A stretch of 15,967 nt of DNA from an uncultured Candidatus Melainabacteria bacterium. Its GTDB lineage: Bacteria > Cyanobacteriota > Vampirovibrionia > Gastranaerophilales > Gastranaerophilaceae. The position numbers and the translations under genes are program-made. A model generated the notes under the pieces. The model searched no databases and was not told the DNA's origin. It saw nothing but the letters and a program-made list of their open reading frames with translations. Below are positions 7,034 to 13,644 of the stretch, piece after piece; within the stretch, counting starts at the first letter, position 1; each line of letters opens with the position of its first letter. The stretch spans positions 1 through 15,967 of the forward strand of contig CAKUQA010000004.1 of assembly GCA_934675225.1 (NCBI GenBank), written 5' to 3'.

Positions 7034-7981
7034 ATGGACGAAAAGCTTAATATAGTTGCAATAGGGGAATGTTTAATTGAGTTATCTGCAAATACAAAGA
7101 TGTCTGATGCAGAATGTTTGTATAAATATTACGGTGGAGACACTCTTGCGGCAGCTGTTGCAGCTTTAAGAATGGGGTCAAAAGTTGGTTTTATTACGCG
7201 TGTTGGGAATGATTCTTTTAAAGATTATTTGTTGGATGGCTGGCATAGTGAAGGCTTAGATATTTCTCAAGTAAAAATTTCTAATCTTCCAAACGGACTT
7301 TATATTATAGCAAGACCTTCATGCCAAGAAAAGGAAATTGCACTTTATCGCAAAAAAATAGCTCCTTCAAAGCTTTCAATTGAAGATATTAATGAAGATT
7401 ATATTAAAAATGCTGATATTGTTTATGCTTCTGGAGTTACGCAATCACTTTCTCCTTCTGCCGGAGAAGCTGTAGAATATGCTTTTAAACTAGCAAAAGA
7501 TAATGGAGTTAGAACAGCTTATGATCCCAATTATCATGCAGCACTAACGACTCCTGATGAAGCCAAAGAAGCTTTTTCAAGAATTAGTTCTTATATTGAT
7601 ATATTATTTTTAAATACAAAATTAGATGCTGTAAATATTTTGGATGTAGAATCTCATGAAAATATAATTAAACGTTTATGGGATATGGGAATTTCTACTG
7701 TTGTGTTAAAATCTGCAGAGAAAAAGGGGTATTATACAGGATATAACGGTAATATCAATTTTACAGAGTTTTATAATACAACAGACTGTTTAGACACAAC
7801 ATGTTCGGGAGATGCATTTAATGGCGGATTTATGCATGCTTTGACACATGGTTTTACAGAATTTGAAGCTACAAAGTTTGCTGCAATTGTTGCCGGCTTA
7901 CAAGCAAAGGGAATTGGTGCTATAAAATCAATCCCTTACAAAGAAGAAGTTTATTCAATTTATAGAGGAAATCATGGTTAA
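7034..7981 (+). CDS. PfkB-family sugar kinase, probably 2-keto-3-deoxygluconate kinase
   Basis: Ribokinase-type kinase that would phosphorylate 2-keto-3-deoxygluconate or a related sugar acid to feed the aldolase upstream. At 315 residues it has the family's usual size. The N-terminal glycine pair and lid region is YYGGDTLAAAVAALRMG (32-48), with VGFITRVGND following. The second PfkB signature DTTCSGDAFNGGF (254-266) carries the catalytic base D260. The stretch YDPNYHAAL (163-171) sits where KDG kinases usually have DPNxR; the Arg is His here, so the substrate may differ. AGGA lies 6 nt before the ATG. The start is 2 nt after the aldolase stop, and the stop overlaps the next gene by 8 nt, indicating one operon with coupled translation. 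Confidence 0.85.
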   Translation: MDEKLNIVAIGECLIELSANTKMSDAECLYKYYGGDTLAAAVAALRMGSKVGFITRVGNDSFKDYLLDGWHSEGLDISQVKISNLPNGLYIIARPSCQEKEIALYRKKIAPSKLSIEDINEDYIKNADIVYASGVTQSLSPSAGEAVEYAFKLAKDNGVRTAYDPNYHAALTTPDEAKEAFSRISSYIDILFLNTKLDAVNILDVESHENIIKRLWDMGISTVVLKSAEKKGYYTGYNGNINFTEFYNTTDCLDTTCSGDAFNGGFMHALTHGFTEFEATKFAAIVAGLQAKGIGAIKSIPYKEEVYSIYRGNHG

Positions 7982-8987
7982 TATTGCAATTTCAGGTTAT
8001 TACGGATTTAAAAATTTTGGTGATGAAGCTATTTTATCAGTTCTTGTAAATCACTTAAAAAAAATCGAAAATACTAATATTACAGTTTTTTCAAGTGATA
8101 TAGGTTATACTGAAAAAACGTATGGAGTAAATGCTGTTAAGCGATTTGATATTAAAGAAGTCATTAAGACAATCAAAAATTGTGATGTGCTGATTTCTGG
8201 AGGTGGCAGCTTATTACAAGATGTAACAAGTTTAAAGAGCTTAATTTATTATTCTTTGATAATTGCTTTAGGATTACTATTTAACAAAAAAGTTATAATT
8301 TTTGCACAAGGAATTGGACCACTTAATTCTAATATTGCTAAAATAATAGTAAAAAATCTTTTAAAATATTGCTCCTATGTTACTGTTCGTGATGAAAACA
8401 GTTCTAAATTACTTGCGGATTTAGGTGTTAAATCAGAACTTGTTTGTGATCCGATATATTCTTTAGATATTGCACGAGCAGAACAAACAAGAAATGTCGG
8501 AATTCAATTACGCGAATTTAAAACTATGAACCAAGAACTTTTACAAAAGTTAGCCTTGTTGGTTATTACTAAATTCTCAGATAAAAAAATTGAAATATTT
8601 TCATTACAAAAAACTCAAGATTTAGAATTATGCAAACGTTTTGAAACTCTAATAAAATCTTTTAATCCGGAAGTTAATACAGAAATTGTACAAGACGATA
8701 TAATTAATAGAATTTCAAAGTTGGAATACTTAATTGGTATGCGTTTCCATGCAGTACTTGTAGCTTTAAAATGTGGAGTTAAAACTTGTGCAATTAACTA
8801 TGATGTTAAAGTCGAAAAAATTGCAAAAGATGCTGGAATTCCGATTATTTCTATGGATGCACATGAAAATATGGAAGAAATTTATCAAAAAATGCAAAAA
8901 CTCAACAGTGATAATTTGTTGAGCTTTGCAAATTCAAAAATATTTGATTGGAGTAAATTTGATGAATTATTCATCCTTTCCAAATAA
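7974..8987 (+). CDS. csaB: Polysaccharide pyruvyltransferase, CsaB type
   Basis: Expected to transfer pyruvate from phosphoenolpyruvate onto a cell-wall polysaccharide as a ketal, the modification that S-layer-homology (SLH) domains recognise. Family motifs in order: GYYGFKNFGDEA (8-19), ISGGGSLLQD (74-83), AQGIGPL (111-117), VRDENS (138-143) and MRFHA (256-260, the MR[FL]HA motif of the second Rossmann-like half). Its 337 residues are close to full length, and no signal peptide is present, fitting cytoplasmic action on lipid-linked precursors. AGAGGAAA precedes the ATG, and the 8-nt overlap (ATGGTTAA) suggests translational coupling to the kinase. The 3' end overlaps the convergent EF-hand gene by 21 nt. 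Acceptor glycan and SLH partners are not in the window. Confidence 0.87.
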   Translation: MVNIAISGYYGFKNFGDEAILSVLVNHLKKIENTNITVFSSDIGYTEKTYGVNAVKRFDIKEVIKTIKNCDVLISGGGSLLQDVTSLKSLIYYSLIIALGLLFNKKVIIFAQGIGPLNSNIAKIIVKNLLKYCSYVTVRDENSSKLLADLGVKSELVCDPIYSLDIARAEQTRNVGIQLREFKTMNQELLQKLALLVITKFSDKKIEIFSLQKTQDLELCKRFETLIKSFNPEVNTEIVQDDIINRISKLEYLIGMRFHAVLVALKCGVKTCAINYDVKVEKIAKDAGIPIISMDAHENMEEIYQKMQKLNSDNLLSFANSKIFDWSKFDELFILSK

Positions 8988-10025
8988 TTGTGTGTATGTT
9001 TTTCTAACGGCATTGTCAAATGTTGTATCTTGAGCACTATACATTGTTTCTGAGTTTGTTGCAAATTCTGTAGATGTAATTTTTGCATCCAGTTTGCCAT
9101 CTGTTCCAGAATCTAAAGTTGCTATTGTTGCTGCTAATTCTTTCCAGTCAGCTTTTCCGTCACCGTTTTGATCTATTTTTTTGAATGCATTTTGAGCCAT
9201 TAGTTTAGCTTTAGCTTTTTTATCGTCGCTTGCATTTTTGTCTAATCTCTGCATTTCAAAATCAATAAATTCATCAAGAGTTATTTTGCCGTCACTGTTT
9301 CCTGTTGTTTTATCCATATAAGCTAAATATGATTTACCTAAATCACTTACAGCGGATTTATATTCCGCAGCTCCGGCTTTTTTATCTTTAGATTTTATGC
9401 CACCTTTTATAATATCAAATGATTTGCCTTTTACAGCATTTCCTTCTTTATCAGACATACTGTTTAATGCTGTATGTAATGCTTCACCTTTTTCAGTACT
9501 TTGGTTTTTGTCAACATCACCTGCATAAGCAGCATTAGTACTTGCTAATGTTTGTTGGCTTTGTTGTGTTTGCTGTAATTTTTTTAGCTGTTCCAATTGT
9601 TGTGCTTGTAGTGCATTACTAGCTTGCGCCATTAGTTTGCCTTCAACACCTTTTTGGTAGCCCCAATTCCATGCTAATTGATTAGCATATTGAGTATTTA
9701 ATGTATTCATTTGCATTGTTGGATTAGGCATGCCAATGCCCATAGGGTTTACATAAGGGTTAGTTGGATTAAACCAATTTCCACCACAGCAAGAATTTCC
9801 TCCAAACATCATGCCATAGTTATTTCCATAATAGTTTCCGCCAAACATTCCAAATCTATTACCGAAAATACTACCTTGGCAACCGCAACCATTATTACCA
9901 TTAAGCATTTCATGCATCATAGCTCCGGTCATGCCGGCAGTAAATGTCGCTTGACCAATACCTTTGGTCCATTTGGCGATATTTCCGTTTTTAAAATTTG
10001 TTGCTATAGATTGCCAGATTGTCAT
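8967..10025 (-). CDS. EF-hand protein with Gly/Asn/Met/Cys-rich N-terminal region
   Basis: A 352-residue protein of two parts. Residues 1-130 start MTIWQSIATNFKNGN, pass through a hydrophobic Gly/Ala/Met stretch (about 22-40) and a Gly/Asn/Met/Phe-rich segment with GCGC (46-49) and CCGG (79-82), without a typical signal peptide. Residues 134-160 are Gln/Leu-rich and probably coiled. The C-terminal half has EF-hand-type calcium loops: one canonical, DQNGDGKADWKE (285-296), and two irregular with insertions (D238-E252 and D305-E320). Calcium binding is well supported for the central loop; the overall function is not recognised. The upstream region carries the 40-nt element shared with the 80-residue Asn-rich gene. 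Its last 21 coding bases overlap the convergent pyruvyltransferase gene. A surface or structural role is inferred only. Confidence 0.82.
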   Translation of the reverse strand: MTIWQSIATNFKNGNIAKWTKGIGQATFTAGMTGAMMHEMLNGNNGCGCQGSIFGNRFGMFGGNYYGNNYGMMFGGNSCCGGNWFNPTNPYVNPMGIGMPNPTMQMNTLNTQYANQLAWNWGYQKGVEGKLMAQASNALQAQQLEQLKKLQQTQQSQQTLASTNAAYAGDVDKNQSTEKGEALHTALNSMSDKEGNAVKGKSFDIIKGGIKSKDKKAGAAEYKSAVSDLGKSYLAYMDKTTGNSDGKITLDEFIDFEMQRLDKNASDDKKAKAKLMAQNAFKKIDQNGDGKADWKELAATIATLDSGTDGKLDAKITSTEFATNSETMYSAQDTTFDNAVRKTYTQLFGKDE

Positions 10026-10044
10026 AATACTTCTCTCAATAATA

Positions 10045-10084
10045 CTTATATATATAAAGTATATAAAGATTAAATAATTGCTAA
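10045..10084 (-). repeat. 40-nt upstream element, copy 2 (shared promoter region)
   Basis: Second copy of the element at 838-877, differing at three of 40 positions, same orientation, ending 19 nt before the ATG of the EF-hand gene. A TTTGTTAA box (plus reading) lies at 10095-10102. The spacer between element and start codon is not conserved, while the 40 nt are, pointing to a regulatory rather than coding reason for conservation. Confidence 0.65.
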
Positions 10085-10123
10085 ATATAAATAATTTGTT
10101 AATATATCTTTACAAATAAGCAA

Positions 10124-10151
10124 CAAAAAAAGAACTCTTACGAGTTCTTTT
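10124..10151 (-). terminator. Rho-independent terminator of tRNA-Leu
   Basis: On the minus strand a 10-bp stem AAAAGAACTC / GAGTTCTTTT (10151-10142 and 10137-10128) with a GTAA loop is followed by more T residues. It lies 5 nt after the tRNA 3' end, giving a short transcript end for RNase processing. Confidence 0.85.
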
Positions 10152-10156
10152 AAAAA

Positions 10157-10242
10157 TGCCCTGGGCCAGACTTGAACTGGCACTGGATTTAACTCCAACC
10201 GGATTTTAAGTCCGACGCGTCTACCGATTCCGCCACCAGGGC
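10157..10242 (-). tRNA. tRNA-Leu (anticodon UAA)
   Basis: An 86-nt class II tRNA. The acceptor arms GCCCTGG (10242-10236) and CCAGGGC pair fully, with discriminator A at 10157, as leucine tRNAs need. The anticodon arm GGACT-TAA-AATCC gives TAA at 10208-10206. A long variable arm follows, and the T arm contains GTTCAAGTC. The 3' CCA is not encoded and must be added enzymatically. The anticodon loop is uninterrupted, whereas this tRNA gene carries a group I intron in many cyanobacteria and plastids. It has its own promoter and terminator, so it is a single-gene unit. Confidence 0.97.
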
Positions 10243-10309
10243 ATATACAATTTTCAATTAATTACTTAGATTGCTAAAACTCACGCCTAACGCTTAATTC
10301 AGCATATCT

Positions 10310-10338
10310 ATAATAACTTAAAACATTTTAAATGTCAA
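10310..10338 (-). promoter_or_regulatory. Sigma-70-type promoter of tRNA-Leu
   Basis: The minus strand has a perfect -35 TTGACA (10338-10333), a 17-nt spacer and -10 TATTAT (10315-10310). The predicted start near 10303 leaves a leader of about 60 nt before the mature tRNA. It is the strongest promoter match in the window and begins 5 nt after the patatin gene's stop codon. Confidence 0.85.
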
Positions 10339-10342
10339 GAAA

Positions 10343-11545
10343 TTATTTTTGAATAAATTTAATTAAATATTTATCAAATTCATTGATTTTTGTATTTAAT
10401 TTATTGATAATTTTTGTTAGCTCTGCTTTTATTAGTGCGCTGTTAGACAATGTTATCTTGCCAAATAGTGCAGGATATTTTAAATTATCCATAAACAAAT
10501 TTTTGAAATTTTTTATTTCATTATAATCCGTTAAATCAATAATATTGCATAAATCTACAATATCTATAAACAAATCTCCCAGTTGATTTTTAGCTTTTTG
10601 AATATTATTAGAATTAATATATTTTTGAATTTTTGTTAAATGTGAATGAATTATTTCATAATTATTACGAATTTTTTCTTTTTTGGTTGGTAAGAATTTT
10701 TCGAAATAATTTATTGTTTGCTCATAACCAGAGTCTATTAATTCGTTTCGTTTTGCTTCGTTTATATTGAAATCTACAACAACAATATCTCCGGTGTTTA
10801 AAACAATATAATCGAACTTATCTTTGTTTCCATATATATTTGTAATAAAAGATGTAGACATCGCTGTCATGCAGCTATAAACCGCATTAGCATAATCGAT
10901 ACCGGAAATATCGTTTGAGTCATAATTGCCTTCAAGTCTAAATTCAAGAATTCGTTCGTCCTCGTTCAAAAGATTGTTTGAAAGTTTCCACATTGGCCAA
11001 CTTTTTTGCAAATCTCCATCCACCAGAAGGGTTTTATTATATTCTATAGGTTTCATAAGCCCCGGCATACAACATGAAATACGGACAGCTGATGCAATTT
11101 CGTAATCCGGAGTTTCAAATTTAGAAAATTCTTTACATTTAAAATTTGATAGATTTGTTGTAATAATTACTAAATTTTTCTCAATATCATTAAATGTAAC
11201 AGCCGGATTTGAGCCTTTTTTATATTTATCACCATAATATTTTTTTTCTATTAATTCGCGAACCCATTCAAGAAAAACTTCCCCCTTACTAAGGGCAAAC
11301 AATGGTCCTAATCCAATTGATATATCACGGAATAATTCAAAATTTACTTTTATAAATATATCTTTTAATTCGCGTGCACTGTAACCAACCGCAAGTAAGG
11401 CTGCAAAAATTGAACCGACAGAAGAACCTGCTAGTCTATCAGGTATTATACCTAATTCTTCTAAAGCTTTTACGGCTCCTATATAAGAAACACCTCTAAT
11501 TGCGCCTCCACCAAATAAACATGTGTATTTAAAATTATTATTCAT
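10343..11545 (-). CDS. Patatin-like phospholipase
   Basis: Predicted lipid acyl hydrolase with a Ser-Asp dyad. The N-terminal patatin domain (about 9-185) shows the oxyanion loop FGGGAIRG (11-18), the nucleophile elbow GSSVG (40-44, Ser42) and the Asp motif LLVDGDLQKSWP (173-184, Asp176). The family usually reads DGG or DGA here, so DGD is a small deviation. The remaining 200 or so residues are helical and Lys/Asn-rich, with no recognised domain. There is no signal peptide, so it probably acts in the cytoplasm or is exported by another route. The ATG lacks a Shine-Dalgarno site but has TATAAT 6 nt upstream, so it may be leaderless. It lies 18 nt downstream of the membrane-protein gene. Confidence 0.9.
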   Translation of the reverse strand: MNNNFKYTCLFGGGAIRGVSYIGAVKALEELGIIPDRLAGSSVGSIFAALLAVGYSARELKDIFIKVNFELFRDISIGLGPLFALSKGEVFLEWVRELIEKKYYGDKYKKGSNPAVTFNDIEKNLVIITTNLSNFKCKEFSKFETPDYEIASAVRISCCMPGLMKPIEYNKTLLVDGDLQKSWPMWKLSNNLLNEDERILEFRLEGNYDSNDISGIDYANAVYSCMTAMSTSFITNIYGNKDKFDYIVLNTGDIVVVDFNINEAKRNELIDSGYEQTINYFEKFLPTKKEKIRNNYEIIHSHLTKIQKYINSNNIQKAKNQLGDLFIDIVDLCNIIDLTDYNEIKNFKNLFMDNLKYPALFGKITLSNSALIKAELTKIINKLNTKINEFDKYLIKFIQK

Positions 11546-11551
11546 AGACTA

Positions 11552-11557
11552 ATTATA
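11552..11557 (-). promoter_or_regulatory. Candidate -10 for a leaderless patatin-gene transcript
   Basis: The minus strand reads TATAAT at 11557-11552, exactly 6 nt before ATG 11545, within the 18-nt gap after the preceding gene. Transcription would begin at or next to the start codon. The same -10 to ATG distance occurs in front of recG. No convincing -35 is visible. Confidence 0.45.
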
Positions 11558-11563
11558 CAATAT

Positions 11564-13072
11564 TTAAAATTTAATTCCTGTAGTAAATAGAGTATTTTTG
11601 TAATAGTTTATGTCGTTAGACGGTTGTACAAATTTTTTATTTGCAAATTTTTGAGGCAAAAATACTCCAAAATTATTGCCTTCATATACAGCTACCCATT
11701 GTTTTTCGTTTTTTAAAACCTCATAAACAGGATAACTTTTTTCAATAATCATTACATCAGGTGGAAAATTTTCTATAAGTTGGTGCCAATGAGGATATGC
11801 AAGCATAAATTCCTTTAATAAAGGTACCATATAATCATTGTAAACTTCTTCATATCTTCCATCCATAAATATCCTATTTTGCGGATAAAGTTTGTATGCT
11901 ACATAACTTCCATAGCCAAAGTTAGTAAGAATATTACCTTTAAGGTTATTAATTTTAATAAATTCAACTTCTTTAACAGGATAAATATCTATTCCTGCAG
12001 GTACGGAAAAATTCTTTGCACTTAATGTAAATATTGATATAAAAAGTAATAAAATATAGATAACTCTGTCTTTTAATACAGGTAATTTCATATTTTCAAA
12101 AAGTTTATAAAAATCATCATATAAGTAGCATAGAGCTGTAATTGCAAAAAACGGTAATAATTTAACATGACTTATCGCAAGGTATAAAGTGGATAAAATA
12201 ACAATATATTTTACTTTGTCAGTTTTTTCATACCAATTTTTTAGAGTTTCTTTTCTTATAGATTTATATGTAAATACACATTCTGCAATTATTGAAAATA
12301 GCATGAAAAGTTTGAATTTTATTTGTTTCAGTAAATAAAATTTAGAAAATAAGCCCCACCATTCAATAATGTAAGGTCTTTTCATTGTATTTGCCATTAA
12401 TAAAAATTTGATATACTGATACCCCCAAGGATTTATCAATAATAGTGGCAAAGAAATTCCTAATGTTATTAAATATTTTGCATAAGGCTTTTTGTTTAGA
12501 AATTCCCCAACTGCATACATGGCTATTAAACCAAGTCCGGAAACAACTCCTCCATGAATATTGTTCCAAATTATCACCATAATTGGGATAATAAACAATA
12601 GCTTATTATTGCCTTTTTGAACTTTTTCTAAAATATAAATAAATATTGTGAAGAATAAAAAGCTGAACATGTGGCATCTGATTGGATTGTTTAAATTATC
12701 CATGACAGCCATTAAAGCAAAGAAATGCAACAAAATATTGTATGGATTATATGACGATTTAAGTTTTACAACTTTGGAAATTATAAAAAATATTCCAAAA
12801 AGCATTAAAGCTTGCAAAATTATTAAGCTGTACGGACCAAAGAATTTTAGTACGGCATAAAATATAACGCCTGCTCCCCATTCATGATCCCACCAAGTGT
12901 GTACCGGAGTGTATGATAAGAAGTCCGAAGTTAATACGTGCCCTCCGTCTATTACCCCCATTCCAGCTATTAATCTTGCCCACAAATCAAAGTCAAAATA
13001 ATTTGCGGTAGTTGAAAATGCTAAAATTAATAAAAATAGCGTAATATAAAATAATAAAGCTTTCTTCCCCAT
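11564..13072 (-). CDS. GT-C-like multi-spanning membrane protein
   Basis: A 502-residue integral membrane protein with roughly ten hydrophobic segments. It resembles bacterial membrane proteins of the GT-C glycosyltransferase fold. The first extracytoplasmic loop holds the acidic pattern DFDLWARL (27-34), TSDFLSYT (48-55) and WWDHEWGA (60-67), typical of this group. The soluble C-terminal part (from about residue 370) has NFGYGSYVAYKL and FMDGRYEEVY, also recurrent there. By family logic it would use a polyprenyl-phosphate sugar for envelope glycan or protein glycosylation, but no substrate can be assigned. ATG 13072 has no Shine-Dalgarno site; a TATGTT box lies 11 nt upstream, so a very short leader is possible. 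The patatin gene follows on the same strand. A non-enzymatic member of the fold remains possible. Confidence 0.75.
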   Translation of the reverse strand: MGKKALLFYITLFLLILAFSTTANYFDFDLWARLIAGMGVIDGGHVLTSDFLSYTPVHTWWDHEWGAGVIFYAVLKFFGPYSLIILQALMLFGIFFIISKVVKLKSSYNPYNILLHFFALMAVMDNLNNPIRCHMFSFLFFTIFIYILEKVQKGNNKLLFIIPIMVIIWNNIHGGVVSGLGLIAMYAVGEFLNKKPYAKYLITLGISLPLLLINPWGYQYIKFLLMANTMKRPYIIEWWGLFSKFYLLKQIKFKLFMLFSIIAECVFTYKSIRKETLKNWYEKTDKVKYIVILSTLYLAISHVKLLPFFAITALCYLYDDFYKLFENMKLPVLKDRVIYILLLFISIFTLSAKNFSVPAGIDIYPVKEVEFIKINNLKGNILTNFGYGSYVAYKLYPQNRIFMDGRYEEVYNDYMVPLLKEFMLAYPHWHQLIENFPPDVMIIEKSYPVYEVLKNEKQWVAVYEGNNFGVFLPQKFANKKFVQPSNDINYYKNTLFTTGIKF

Positions 13073-13104
13073 AAATTCAGTTTAACATAAACATGTATAC
13101 AAAC

Positions 13105-13139
13105 AAAAAAGCATGTAATTATTTATTACATGCTTTTTT
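13105..13139 (-). terminator. Rho-independent terminator after the HEAT-repeat gene
   Basis: A 9-bp perfect stem GCATGTAAT / ATTACATGC (13111-13119 and 13125-13133) with a 5-nt loop, flanked by A6 and T6. It lies 25 nt after the stop of the small minus-strand gene. The symmetric tails would allow function on both strands, but the nearest genes are both minus-strand. Confidence 0.85.
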
Positions 13140-13164
13140 GTTAAATTTTATTTTTTTAGTTTAG

Positions 13165-13449
13165 TTATGCAGCAACAGAGCCTTCAATTTCTCTAATCAA
13201 ATATTCTGCAACCCATTCAAAATCTTTATTATCTTTAGCAGCTTCCTTCAAGTATTTAACAGAAGCATCACCAAGTCTAATCAAAGTCATAGCAACAACG
13301 CCTCTTTTGATACCGCGAACAACTTGTAATTCATCAACAAGTTGAGGTAAAGCAGAAGTTCCGATGCTTACTAATTCATTTTCTAATTTGTTTTTAGTAA
13401 CATTGTCTGCATTTTCTAACTTTGAAAGAATTTCATTAACTGTTTCCAT
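13165..13449 (-). CDS. Small HEAT-repeat-like protein (94 aa)
   Basis: An all-helical small protein with alternating Leu/Ala/Val spacing. SIGTSALPQLVDEL, RGVVAMTLIRLGDASVKYLKE and the ending EYLIREIEG look like one or two HEAT/PBS-lyase-type helical repeats, which usually bind other proteins. The frame extends to ATG 13464, but a GGAG site at 13462-13459 lies 9 nt before ATG 13449 and overlaps the first codons of the longer form, so METVNEILSKL is the better start. It has no signal peptide and no catalytic motif. It stands alone, with a strong terminator behind it and another terminator upstream. Partner and pathway are unknown. Confidence 0.82.
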   Translation of the reverse strand: METVNEILSKLENADNVTKNKLENELVSIGTSALPQLVDELQVVRGIKRGVVAMTLIRLGDASVKYLKEAAKDNKDFEWVAEYLIREIEGSVAA

Positions 13450-13569
13450 TATAATTATCTCCATTTATCTTATCTATATTATGATTATAAACTAAAAAAT
13501 AGTCGAACCTTGATTTCCTTACATAATCTTTATATCATATTAAGTTTTTTATTTTTTATATAAATAATG

Positions 13570-13598
13570 AAAAAGCAGAACCAAAGTTCTGCTAAAAA
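13570..13598 (-). terminator. Rho-independent terminator after the 699-residue gene
   Basis: An 8-bp perfect stem AGCAGAAC / GTTCTGCT (13574-13581 and 13586-13593) with a 4-nt loop, followed on the minus strand by five T. It lies about 50 nt after the stop codon at 13645. The rest of the 13450-13644 gap holds an AT-rich stretch and the presumed promoter of the HEAT-repeat gene. Confidence 0.82.
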
Positions 13599-13644
13599 TT
13601 GTGTAGGGGAAAAATATAAATATAAATAAGTATAATATGTTTGT

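Noticed and set aside
9711..10073. Plus-strand 120-codon frame opposite the EF-hand gene.
   Set aside because: It is antisense to a gene with clear EF-hand motifs, has a His/Ile/Ser-biased composition typical of a shadow frame, and has no ribosome site.
10243..10302. Riboswitch or small RNA in the 60-nt leader of tRNA-Leu.
   Set aside because: It is short, AT-rich and has only a weak GCGTTAGGCG-type repeat; a plain 5' leader removed by RNase P is enough.
903..13094. Perfect 13-nt match TTAACATAAACAT at 903-915 and 13082-13094.
   Set aside because: In DNA this AT-rich a few 13-nt matches are expected by chance in 16 kb, and its position relative to the genes differs (about 80 nt versus 10 nt upstream).
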